Below are positions 34,673-42,807 of a stretch of DNA of 64,000 nt, in pieces. The position numbers and the translations under genes were made by a program. The notes beneath the pieces are model-generated. The model made no database searches. It had not been told where the DNA came from and saw only the letters and a list, made by a program, of their open reading frames with translations. The DNA is from Flavipsychrobacter sp. (GTDB taxonomy: Bacteria; Bacteroidota; Bacteroidia; Chitinophagales; Chitinophagaceae), in the NCBI GenBank assembly GCA_017849575.1, contig JAFIGV010000027.1, positions 62,001-126,000 on the forward strand. Reading direction: 5' to 3'. The stretch's first letter is position 1; each line of letters opens with the position of its first letter.

Positions 34673-36135
34673 CCACTGCCAGAACCTCGGCACAAATTAT
34701 TGCCGCCCTTGAAAAGCTCTTTGAGGAGCATTTTGGCTTTCCGCCTTCTGAAGTAAATATGCTGCCCGTTTCCGGCTCCGACCGGCGGTACTACCGGCTG
34801 CGCGAAGGCACCACCACGGCCATTGGCACTTACAATGCAAATATTGCAGAGAACAACACCTACTATTACTTCACAGAGCTGTTTAAAAAACACGAGATCA
34901 GCACTCCGGAAATCTATAAGATCAGTAAAGACAGAAGGTGCTATCTGCAACAAGACCTCGGCGATACTTCTCTATTCAGCATGCTGATGGAAGAAGGCCA
35001 GACGGACCATGTGCGTGCTTACTTTCATAAAGCGCTGGCTCAATTGGCAAAATTGCAGTGGATAGCCGGCCGCGAGACCAACTTCGACCAATGCTTTTCT
35101 ACCCGTCAGTTCGACGAGAAAGCCATCATGGCCGACCTGCTTTATTTCAAATATTACTTTGCCGACCTCCTCAAGATCACCTACAATAAGAATCTCCTGA
35201 TGGACGAAATGGAACAACTGAGCCGCGAGCTGGGCCGCATTCAGCCGCAAATGCTTATGTTCCGCGACTTCCAGAGCCGAAACATCATGGTGCACGAAGG
35301 CAAGGTTTACTTTATAGACTTTCAGGGTGCCATGCAAGGGCCGCCACAGTATGATATTGCCTCGCTGCTGTGGCAGGCGCGGGCCCAGCTACCCGAGGCC
35401 TGGAAAGAAGACCTGCTCAACGGATATGTAACGGCATTGAACGCCTTGCCCATTTCGCGCATCGACGAGATACACTTCCGCAAAGGCTATGCACAGTTTG
35501 TGCTGCTCCGGCTGCTGCAGGTATTGGGCGCTTACGGCTTCAGAGGCTTGCTGGAGAAAAAGACACACTTCACCAGCAGCATCGCCCCCGCGCTGAAAAA
35601 CCTTGAACTCTTCCTGGCACAGCATCCGCAATTGCCGGCTTACCCCGAAATGCGCACCCTGCTCGAAAAAATCAGCAGCGCAGATGTACAATCCCGTTTC
35701 GAACCCCCCGTTTTCAAAGAAGAAAAAAAGCTGGTGGTTACCGTCAATAGTTTTTCGTACAAAAGCGGCATTCCCAAAGATAAGAGCAGCCATGGCGGTG
35801 GCTATGTCTTTGACTGCCGGGGATTGCTCAATCCGGGTCGCTACGCGGCCTATAAACAGCTAACAGGCCTGGACAGTGCAGTGCAGCAGTTTTTGATGCA
35901 GGAAACCCGAATGCCTGATTTTCTGGAGCATGTGTATGCGCTGGTCTCACTCAATGTAGAAGATTATCTGCAACGAGGCTTCGACCATCTGAGCGTGTCT
36001 TTTGGCTGCACCGGTGGGCAGCATCGCTCGGTGTTCAGTGCCCTGCAACTGGCAGAATACCTACGCAACAAGTATGGTATAGAGGTGAACGTTTTCCATC
36101 TGAACGAAAAGAAGTGGGTGCGGCCGGCGGAGTAG
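34669..36135 (+). CDS. Fusion of an APH-type (AmgK-like) kinase and the RapZ C-terminal domain
   Basis: The N-terminal two-thirds (about 20-335) is an aminoglycoside-phosphotransferase-type kinase: SGSDRRYYRLREGTT, catalytic loop FRDFQSRNIMV near 198-208 and metal-binding IDFQGAMQGPPQYDIASLLW near 217-236. This resembles AmgK-type MurNAc/GlcNAc kinases of cell-wall recycling. The C-terminal part (about 350-488) is the RapZ C-domain, with SFSYKSGIP, VFDCRGLLNPGR and FGCTGGQHRSV (around 445-455). In E. coli RapZ this domain binds GlcN6P and RNase E-linked sRNA. The usual RapZ P-loop kinase is replaced by the APH kinase. A link between amino-sugar phosphorylation and GlcN6P sensing is an inference. 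Confidence 0.88.
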   Translation: MTTARTSAQIIAALEKLFEEHFGFPPSEVNMLPVSGSDRRYYRLREGTTTAIGTYNANIAENNTYYYFTELFKKHEISTPEIYKISKDRRCYLQQDLGDTSLFSMLMEEGQTDHVRAYFHKALAQLAKLQWIAGRETNFDQCFSTRQFDEKAIMADLLYFKYYFADLLKITYNKNLLMDEMEQLSRELGRIQPQMLMFRDFQSRNIMVHEGKVYFIDFQGAMQGPPQYDIASLLWQARAQLPEAWKEDLLNGYVTALNALPISRIDEIHFRKGYAQFVLLRLLQVLGAYGFRGLLEKKTHFTSSIAPALKNLELFLAQHPQLPAYPEMRTLLEKISSADVQSRFEPPVFKEEKKLVVTVNSFSYKSGIPKDKSSHGGGYVFDCRGLLNPGRYAAYKQLTGLDSAVQQFLMQETRMPDFLEHVYALVSLNVEDYLQRGFDHLSVSFGCTGGQHRSVFSALQLAEYLRNKYGIEVNVFHLNEKKWVRPAE

Positions 36136-36140
36136 ATTTT

Positions 36141-36225
36141 AATTTGTTGATGTGTTTATGTGTTGATTTGTAAAGTTGTAAAATCGTAAAACTGTGGATT
36201 TGTAAAATCGTAAAGTTGTTGATTG
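36141..36225 (+). repeat. Short AT-rich repeats
   Basis: Units such as GATTTGTAAA, TGTAAAATCGTAAA and TTGATGTGTTTATGTGTTGA recur within 85 bases just after the kinase-RapZ gene; TGTAAAATCGTAAA is found twice. This is the left edge of the accessory region. Confidence 0.6.
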
Positions 36226-36279
36226 CAGATTGACTGTTTTTCGCGCCGGGCCATCCTCAAATCCAATTACCGTGGGCGG

Positions 36280-36320
36280 CGTCATTGCGATTGCGAGGAA
36301 TGAAGCAGGAAGCAATTTGT
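36280..36320 (+). repeat. Single copy of a GTCATTGCGA...GAAGCAAT-type interspersed repeat
   Basis: GTCATTGCGATTGCGAGGAA followed by TGAAGCAGGAAGCAATTTG resembles the widespread bacterial repeat GTCATTGCGAGGAACGAAGCAATC. Only one copy is seen in the window. Confidence 0.45.
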
Positions 36321-36409
36321 GCGGTTGGTGTTTTGCCGATTTTTTATAGCTGTAAATCTGCAAACTCGTCAATTTGGCTTAGCAAGGCCGCGGGTGGTAA
36401 CGCCCGGAG

Positions 36410-36763
36410 CTAAAAATGATTAAGCGGGAGTTTTTCCTCCATATCGAGCACCATAGAATGTATCTCGAAATCGAACCACTCTTTAAACATTGAGAATGTA
36501 CGCTGTTGCGGCCAGTCCTGTTCGTCGGTGTGCCAGTCGTTCAGTTCATTTTGAAAAAACCGATCAAAATTCCGGCTAGTCCAGGCAGCTATCTGTTCGT
36601 TGCTGTCATACTCCCTGATCAGATAGACATTAGCTTCGTCTTTCGTCAGCACCAATTCGCGCCGGGGATAGAGACCTTTTAGCCAATCAAAAAAAGGCCG
36701 CTTAGGTTTGATGACAATTGCATTTCTATTAACTGACTCGTAGAAAAAAGGAATGGGAACCAT
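36410..36763 (-). CDS. Conserved small protein of unknown function
   Basis: The 117-residue protein begins MVPIPFFYESVNRNAIVIKP and continues KRPFFDWLKGLYPRRE; it ends with FSMFKEWFDFEIHSMVLDMEE. Codon use and hydrophobic pattern look real, and the opening motif recalls a recurrent Bacteroidota protein of unknown function, but no fold or function can be named. It has no signal peptide or membrane helix. It is isolated, with gene-free DNA on both sides. Confidence 0.7.
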   Translation of the reverse strand: MVPIPFFYESVNRNAIVIKPKRPFFDWLKGLYPRRELVLTKDEANVYLIREYDSNEQIAAWTSRNFDRFFQNELNDWHTDEQDWPQQRTFSMFKEWFDFEIHSMVLDMEEKLPLNHF

Positions 36764-37363
36764 GATGTGAATTTCCTGATTTTACCTGGAAAAGCCTAAC
36801 GGGCGTAGTAGGGTGATGGTGTTTAAGGGCAAAGCCCCAAACTGCTGGCAAACGTCAGGGAGCTTGGTACTTTTCGCAGCATCGGGTGCATGGGAGTTAA
36901 GATGGTGGGGCTTGGTTTCATCGCTGCGGCTACAGTAGGGCAACTCGGATCAAGATTTAAGCAGACCAGCCATTAACTTTCTAAACGGGGTCGCACAGGC
37001 GGACCCGGCGGAGGCCGTGGTCGTCAGGGTACAGGCGCTGCAAAACGCTAATCATTAACACAGATTATCTACATACTGCAAAGCCCCGGAACTTCCGGGG
37101 CTTTGCTATTTAATAGACTTTTTGGGGGGTAATACTTCAACCCTGTACTACAATTATTGGTAGGCGAATCCTCCGGACTTCGACTTGGCGGAATGAAGGC
37201 TTTGACTTCGTTTTTGCAGTTCTGAATTTGGTTACCGCTACGACGTAAGGGGCTGACGGATAAGGTGGGGGTTTAGATTACGTCTAGCGGGGTTCGTGCG
37301 GACACGAAACAAGGCGGAGTATGACCTTTACTTAAATAATTTCCGAGTATAAAAAATTCTTGA
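36764..37363 (+). other. 600-base gene-free stretch with strong RNA-like hairpins
   Basis: No open frame of useful length is present on either strand. Several perfect hairpins occur: AAGCCCC (36832-36838) with GGGGCTT (36907-36913) enclosing CTGGC-AAAC-GTCAG (36845-36858); GGGTC/GACCC (36988-37006); and TTCGTG-CGGA-CACGAA (37293-37308). A strong terminator lies at 37078. A plus-strand RNA of about 300 bases ending at that terminator is possible. It lacks the conserved cores of RNase P RNA, tmRNA and SRP RNA. Confidence 0.45.
37078..37111 (+). terminator. Strong hairpin terminator with no gene upstream
   Basis: GCAAAGCCCCGG (37078-37089) pairs perfectly with CCGGGGCTTTGC (37095-37106) around AACTT; TATTT follows on the plus strand and not on the minus strand. 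The only possible plus-strand transcript ahead of it is non-coding. Confidence 0.65.
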
Positions 37364-37870
37364 TTACATCGAAAAACCCCTCTGCCGAAGGAGCTTAAAG
37401 GTATCTATATGCCCAACACCAAACTGCGTACAAACATCCGGCAGCTTTATATTCTTCACAGATTCTGGCGCTGAAACTTCCTGGCTTACTACTGTAGCAT
37501 TGAGTTGCATCGCTGCAGCTACAGCGAATGGATCTGCGTTCTCAAAGTCTGAAAAAGTTTGCTTAGCAAGCGAGTTGTACTGCGGATGGTTGTTTCCCCA
37601 AAGCATGATGTTCCCATAGTGGCTCATAATCGCTTCATCGCTGTGACAGTCGAGTATCAGGTGGCGGGGTATTTCAGCGTGACACCAATCCCAGAGATCA
37701 TCCTTACCACGATCTATTTCAAACAACACTTTGTTGGTTAAAATGAAGGTGCCCTCCATAAATCGGTCTTTCATAAAATTCCAAAAGCTGGGAGCAATAT
37801 CAAAAGGATAATAAACCCTGTAGGCAGTTGTGAGGCAACTCGTATCTATGATAAAAGTCTGTGCTGCCAT
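37364..37870 (-). CDS. DUF4411 (PIN-like) protein, probable toxin
   Basis: The ATG at 37870 gives a 168-residue protein that overlaps the stop of the upstream HTH-ImmA gene by one base. It shows the PIN-like pattern of DUF4411: FIIDTSCLTTAYRVYYPFDIAPSFW at the N-terminus with the first acidic residue, a middle EIDRGKDDLWDW, and FENADPFAVAAAMQLNATVVSQE with the last acidic site. PIN-domain proteins are usually Mg2+-dependent ribonucleases and often toxins. DUF4411 genes commonly pair with HTH-ImmA genes as here, suggesting a toxin-antitoxin or defence unit. The RNA target is unknown. Confidence 0.83.
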   Translation of the reverse strand: MAAQTFIIDTSCLTTAYRVYYPFDIAPSFWNFMKDRFMEGTFILTNKVLFEIDRGKDDLWDWCHAEIPRHLILDCHSDEAIMSHYGNIMLWGNNHPQYNSLAKQTFSDFENADPFAVAAAMQLNATVVSQEVSAPESVKNIKLPDVCTQFGVGHIDTFKLLRQRGFSM

Positions 37871-39003
37871 CAACTTTCCAGATGGGTTTTGAACTTGTAG
37901 AAGGTAGAACCGTACAAGTTGGTCAGTTTGTAGGCATCGGTATAAAGCAGCTTGCCGGATTCTGCTGCACGGCTCACCGTTTCGAAGAACCTAACTCCTA
38001 CACGATAAGGTTGATTGTTGTAAAAACTACCTCCTCCACCTTCTTCATTACTCCGCGCATCCCAGTAAATTTTGTACTCGTTGTAAAACCTGAAGAACTG
38101 TGGCTTTGTGTAGATACCTAGGTCCAGCAGTCGGCGGGCTATCACCACTTTGCTCACTTTAAAGAATCGTTCAAGCACGTCGAGGTGATTCGCCCTATCA
38201 CTCACTTTCTTCCATTCCTCCAGCAACACTTGTTCTGCTACCAGCAGTTCTGCAGCCACTGCATCGCACAACTTTTCAACCTCCGTGCTCGCGGGCATCA
38301 GTTGTTCAATGTCTAAAGCAGCGGAGCGATCAAGCCAGATATGTGCCAGCTCGTGCATAAAGGTGAATATCCTTGCCGCTGGATAATCTTTGCCATTGAT
38401 AAAAATATAAGGTGCCCACTTGTTGCTGAGTACAAAACCTTTGAACTCAGCAGGGTTGAGGCTTTTGTTAGAATTGCCGAGCACACCATTCACCGCTACG
38501 AAAATGCCTGCGGCTTCTGCCTTGTTGATCACGTACTTCAGCGCGGCTTCTTTATCGGGCAAAAACTGAGACCAGTTGAGCGGCAACTGCAGCACCTGCC
38601 GGATGTCATCGGCAATAGCTTTATAATTATCCGTCTCAGAAAACCTGCCCACAAAGGGCAGCGCTTCCTCATATTCACTGCGCAGATAGTCAACAAGCCA
38701 GTCCTGACGCTGCTGTATGGTATCTATCGTTTCGCTGAGGGCGTAGCTGTAGTTAAACTCCGGTTGTTGACTGCCGGTGCGGAAGAGCGGCAGCTTGTTT
38801 TCTTTTTTAGGGAGCTCCTGCAAAAAGAAAAAACCAAAAGGCACATGCACCGCTTTGGCAAACTCTGCAAGCTGATGCACGGTGGGCTTCTTCTCCCCCT
38901 TTATCCACTCCTGCAACTGCGGAAACTTTACCCATACTCCTTCACCGGCAGACGCAGCCGCATCGCCAAGCAAAGCAGGATTGATATTGGGGTAAACACG
39001 CAT
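37870..39003 (-). CDS. HTH plus ImmA/IrrE metallopeptidase, probable antitoxin/regulator
   Basis: The 377-residue protein starts MRVYPNINPALLGDAAASAG. The N-terminal segment is a helix-turn-helix (LQEWIKGEKKPTVHQLAEFAKAVHVPFGF). The following part contains an ImmA/IrrE-type zinc metallopeptidase with FTFMHELAHIWLD (HExxH near residue 216-220). ImmA cleaves repressors in ICEBs1, and related proteins regulate toxin pairs. Here it is translationally coupled to the DUF4411 gene and likely controls it by repression and proteolysis. It is upstream in the operon, the usual antitoxin-first order. Confidence 0.85.
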   Translation of the reverse strand: MRVYPNINPALLGDAAASAGEGVWVKFPQLQEWIKGEKKPTVHQLAEFAKAVHVPFGFFFLQELPKKENKLPLFRTGSQQPEFNYSYALSETIDTIQQRQDWLVDYLRSEYEEALPFVGRFSETDNYKAIADDIRQVLQLPLNWSQFLPDKEAALKYVINKAEAAGIFVAVNGVLGNSNKSLNPAEFKGFVLSNKWAPYIFINGKDYPAARIFTFMHELAHIWLDRSAALDIEQLMPASTEVEKLCDAVAAELLVAEQVLLEEWKKVSDRANHLDVLERFFKVSKVVIARRLLDLGIYTKPQFFRFYNEYKIYWDARSNEEGGGGSFYNNQPYRVGVRFFETVSRAAESGKLLYTDAYKLTNLYGSTFYKFKTHLES

Positions 39004-39079
39004 GGTGTAAAGTTAGTTTGATTTTTGGCTGTGAGTGTATATGGCAAAGCAATGCATTGGAAGCTACGCCGAGCGGGGC

Positions 39080-39154
39080 TATATGCTCATCGGTATTATT
39101 TTCAATGAAGTTCTTGTAACCTAAGAGATCGAAATATGCCAAAAACGTCTTCAC
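39080..39154 (-). pseudogene. N-terminal remnant of a truncated gene
   Basis: From the ATG at 39154 the frame reads MKTFLAYFDLLGYKNFIENN followed by TDEHI, which looks like the start of a real soluble protein. After about 25 codons it changes to low-quality sequence without conserved character and runs into the HTH-ImmA gene start. The start is 12 bases after the end of the helicase gene. It was probably a fourth gene of the operon cut off by insertion of the ImmA-DUF4411 pair or by a deletion. Confidence 0.5.
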
Positions 39155-39165
39155 CGATGATGAAC

Positions 39166-42100
39166 TTAATACAACTGGTAGTGATGGTTCGAAAATTTAT
39201 TATCCGGTGTCTTTCTCAGGTCTGATTCTCTGATGTGTTCAAATAATTCTGCTAATTTTTCTTTGTTGATGCCATTCAAATCATCAGTTGTTATAAGTGA
39301 ATCTACGAGGCCGTGTTCGTAATAATTCTTTTTGCGTTCCTGCCAGTCATTAAAATATTTTCGGGTGTCCAACATTCCTAAATGCTCTAAGTAAATTTCT
39401 TTACCGTCACGCAGGTATATGGTAAAGTCAGGGTGAATGGTATAAGGTAGGTTCTTCAATTTCAGCGGTGCTTCATATTTAAACTTCAAGCCGCTTTTCA
39501 TAAGTGCTTCATAAATGATAAACTCAACCTTTGATGAAACTGTAACGCCAAACTCGGGCACAAACTTCGCTTTCTTGTCAACGGGTTCTGAGTAAATGGA
39601 TGTATTCCGATTGACCAAATGCGAATTGTTCTTTGCAATCATCAACAGGTTTTCATCGGTATCCTGCACAAAAATGAACAAACGATATTTTGAACGGGTT
39701 AAAGCAGTGTATAGCAATTCCTTTGAAAGCAGCGATTGCTTTTGTGGTACAACAAGAAAGACATTCCTAAAATCACTTCCTTGGGACTTGTGTACTGTGA
39801 TCGCATAAGCTAGGTCAAAATTTTCTTCACCGTCCACATAGTCCATCGGGCGATCTGTATCCCGGAAGTAATACTTTCTTTCCTCCTTCTTATACCCGTT
39901 TGACTTTACAGTAATTAATCCAGTAGATCCGTTGGATAACTTTAATCTGCGGCTTTCACCCCTGCCCACATACCAGTTATACAACCTGATGATTTTATCG
40001 GCATGATGGAAAAACTTATCTACTTTTTCATTCTCATTCTTCTTTCTGTATTTACCCTGCACTTCTTTATTTAGACCCAATGTGCCGAAATACCCGGTGC
40101 GGTAAGGTGAGAGCAGTTGCAGGTTTTCTATTTCCAGTGTTTCCCTGAATTTGAAATCCTGGTTGTTTACATAGCCATTGTCATACAAGCCAAACAATGC
40201 ATTCAGTTTTTGGAAATCACTTCTTACTTCTTTGGAAGGTTCCAAATCCATTTTAAAAACTTCTTCAAAGGCATCTGCCATCTTTGAATTGAGTTCTGCC
40301 TTGTTTTTCCATTTATATACAAACAAGCCTTTGCTCTTTTGCCCTTCGCCACTGTCAATAATGTTGAATGCTTCTTCGTAGCACCGGGTTTTGTCTGTAA
40401 ATGCATCCGCCAGTTTCAGAATATTTTCGTCATTCTCCTGACGGCAATTGGATTTCAGGTTGATGTAATGGGCTTCCAGCAACTGTTGGTTGTTCTGAAC
40501 GTGTTGTATAATGTCGTGAAAAGGTTTGCCAAAACCGATTGGCGGCAATTGGTTTTCATCACCTACCAATATAACACGTTTGGGATATTTATCGGTGAAC
40601 TTGATAATGGAAAGCAGGATGGTAAACTTGCTCAGGTCAAGCATCGAAGATTCATCTACCACCAGATTCTCAACCGTCAGCTTGTCATCTTCATCTATTT
40701 CCAGGGTTCCGTCCCAAGCTTCATAACACCAGCCGAATTTGCTTTCAAAAATGTATTTGTCAATGGTCTTGGCTTCTATGTTGGTGAGTGAAGTGTATTT
40801 CTTAATGTTTTCCGTCAGGCGTAAAGCGGCCTTGCCGGTAGGGGCAAGCACCAGCACCTCTTCGCCAATGTTGTGCAGATGCTCTATGATTTTACTGGTT
40901 TCATAGGTTTTGCCGGCACCGGGTTTTCCGGTGAGCAAATAAAACGAGTTGCCGAAAATGTTTTTGTAGAGTCGTTTTCTTTCTGCGGTAAAAAGTTCTT
41001 TCTGTTCCGGGGTTTTTACAATGTCTTTTAGTTCAGCAAGGCTGTGCTGAATATGCACATCAATATCAATTTGCTTTTTAGGTGTGTTTTTCTTGGCAGT
41101 GAGTTTCCTGATGAGTTGCTCTATCATCTCTTCCGACTTTTTCACCACTTGCAAATACAGGTATTTGTTTTCTTTGGTTTCCTTGATAAAAAGCTTCTGA
41201 ACAAAATGGTTTCGGTAATCATCTTCTAACTTCAACAAAGCATCTTCATCCAACTTGATTTCGTTTTTGTAAATCAACGGATGCTCATACAGGTCTTTCA
41301 GGATTGCATTTACCGAATCATAACAATGCCCGCTTTCTCCAATATGCCACAAATAATTCATCACTACTGAACGAACCCGTTCCGGGCTATCTTCAACCAG
41401 ATTTTGAAGTTTACGGTGGCGGTCAACGTATTTTTTATCGGGAATCATGCCCATGTCTATCTTGAACACATCAATGGGCTCATCCTGCATGTCAGGGATA
41501 TCCAAATCATCTTCATCGGCTGCATATTCCTCATACAAGGCATAGGGATTGGTTTCTATTTCCTTCAGTAGTTCTTTGTTGGCAATGATTTTACCAACCT
41601 GATTTTCGGTTAATACAAACAAGGAGAGCTTGGCAAAGGACGGGTGATGTTTCTTAAATATCCTGTTACTGCTTATTTCCAGCAATTCATCTTCAAATTC
41701 ATTTAGTTCTTCAGGAATGTTTTCATCCAATACATCTTTAAAAAATTGTATCAGGTCGTATTTATTGCTCAGCAAGGGTAGCAGGACAGCAGCTATGGAT
41801 TTAGCTACATTCAAATCCTGCACAAAATTGTTCAACACAAAGGGCAGAGACGGATACGCGCCTCTTTTCATCCAAACCTTTTCAATCAAGCTATTTATTC
41901 GCCTTTCTTCTTCTTTCAAATCAGACTTCAACACCTGCTGATTGTGTTCCTGTGCTTTTTTGATGGACTTGCGAAGTTTGTAAAGCAGATACAAACATTT
42001 GTCGTCATCCATATCCATGCTCACATATTTGAAAGCACGAATCAGTGATTCTTCTTCTATGATGACCTTAACGTCCTGAAGCAGTTGTTCACTGCCCGGG

Positions 42101-42798
42101 TTTTGCTCTACAAAACGGATATATTCACGATAAGGCAACAGCACCGCAGTATCGGGGTCGTGGGTAAATTGCAACATCCAGTTCATGGTGGGGAAGTTGG
42201 ACATTGTTACACCAGAACCTCTCGTTTCTTCTAACTCTTCTTTTGTAAACGGGAAGTGTTTGGGCACGGGCAGTTCACTTATTTCAGAACAACCCAGCAA
42301 CAAATACCGCATATCATCAGCCGAAACGGGATTGTCGTAATTGGCATAAAAGAAGATGATGGATTCCTTTGGCTTGAATTTGTTGATGTAATTGTGGATT
42401 CTTTCATCTAGGTCAGGCCAATAATTTCCGTGAATTTTCTGCTTCTTCTCGCTGTGAACAAAAGACAGTTTGTATGGCCAAGTAATGACTGAGTATTTTT
42501 TAGTCATGTCGTTGATAACGTAAGGTACCCAATTAAAAGCATGGTGATGTTCAACTGGAAAATCTTGATCGCTAAATGCATTTATGCTCCAATAGCAAGG
42601 AGGTACGCTCGATGGCGCAAAGTTACCTTTCACGTATTGCTCCTTCAGTGTTTGTTCTAAAGAAGTATTTTTCTTCTTTTCTATCCTGCCGGAAAGCAAT
42701 GAATGAGCTCCTGTGCAATAGGTGTTACCCTCTGGATTGCAGCAAACTTTGCCGTTCCAGTTGTTATCGTGCCATGCCATTCTAACTGTCAAATGCAT
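39166..42798 (-). CDS. RecD-like superfamily 1 helicase with C-terminal nuclease domain
   Basis: This 1210-residue protein has an N-terminal half (to about 600) of unknown type, starting with a Cys-rich piece (WHDNNWNGKVCCNPEGNTYC) and including IIFFYANYDNPVSADDMRYLL. Superfamily 1 motors follow: Walker A LLTGKPGAGKT near 620, motif II VVDESSML near 716, GDENQLPPIGFG, and the UvrD_C2-type AITVHKSQGSDF near 1002 with LLYTALTRSKYR. The last 120 residues contain EFIIYEALMKSGLKFKYEAP, then HPDFTIYL and EIYLEHLGML, a PD-(D/E)XK-like variant as in helicase-nucleases. It is the last gene after the methyltransferase and Shedu-like genes. An alternative ATG six codons in is possible. Confidence 0.87.
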   Translation of the reverse strand: MHLTVRMAWHDNNWNGKVCCNPEGNTYCTGAHSLLSGRIEKKKNTSLEQTLKEQYVKGNFAPSSVPPCYWSINAFSDQDFPVEHHHAFNWVPYVINDMTKKYSVITWPYKLSFVHSEKKQKIHGNYWPDLDERIHNYINKFKPKESIIFFYANYDNPVSADDMRYLLLGCSEISELPVPKHFPFTKEELEETRGSGVTMSNFPTMNWMLQFTHDPDTAVLLPYREYIRFVEQNPGSEQLLQDVKVIIEEESLIRAFKYVSMDMDDDKCLYLLYKLRKSIKKAQEHNQQVLKSDLKEEERRINSLIEKVWMKRGAYPSLPFVLNNFVQDLNVAKSIAAVLLPLLSNKYDLIQFFKDVLDENIPEELNEFEDELLEISSNRIFKKHHPSFAKLSLFVLTENQVGKIIANKELLKEIETNPYALYEEYAADEDDLDIPDMQDEPIDVFKIDMGMIPDKKYVDRHRKLQNLVEDSPERVRSVVMNYLWHIGESGHCYDSVNAILKDLYEHPLIYKNEIKLDEDALLKLEDDYRNHFVQKLFIKETKENKYLYLQVVKKSEEMIEQLIRKLTAKKNTPKKQIDIDVHIQHSLAELKDIVKTPEQKELFTAERKRLYKNIFGNSFYLLTGKPGAGKTYETSKIIEHLHNIGEEVLVLAPTGKAALRLTENIKKYTSLTNIEAKTIDKYIFESKFGWCYEAWDGTLEIDEDDKLTVENLVVDESSMLDLSKFTILLSIIKFTDKYPKRVILVGDENQLPPIGFGKPFHDIIQHVQNNQQLLEAHYINLKSNCRQENDENILKLADAFTDKTRCYEEAFNIIDSGEGQKSKGLFVYKWKNKAELNSKMADAFEEVFKMDLEPSKEVRSDFQKLNALFGLYDNGYVNNQDFKFRETLEIENLQLLSPYRTGYFGTLGLNKEVQGKYRKKNENEKVDKFFHHADKIIRLYNWYVGRGESRRLKLSNGSTGLITVKSNGYKKEERKYYFRDTDRPMDYVDGEENFDLAYAITVHKSQGSDFRNVFLVVPQKQSLLSKELLYTALTRSKYRLFIFVQDTDENLLMIAKNNSHLVNRNTSIYSEPVDKKAKFVPEFGVTVSSKVEFIIYEALMKSGLKFKYEAPLKLKNLPYTIHPDFTIYLRDGKEIYLEHLGMLDTRKYFNDWQERKKNYYEHGLVDSLITTDDLNGINKEKLAELFEHIRESDLRKTPDNKFSNHHYQLY

Positions 42799-42807
42799 AA
42801 GTTTAAT

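Noticed and set aside
36280-36320. Attachment site of the accessory region
   Set aside because: The GTCATTGCGA repeat has no second copy near 48.3 kb, and no integrase gene is present in the region.
36764-37363. tmRNA, RNase P RNA or SRP RNA
   Set aside because: None of the conserved cores (tmRNA tag and acceptor ends, the GAGGAAAGTCCGGGC core, or the SRP GGAAGGAAGCAGC loop) could be found.
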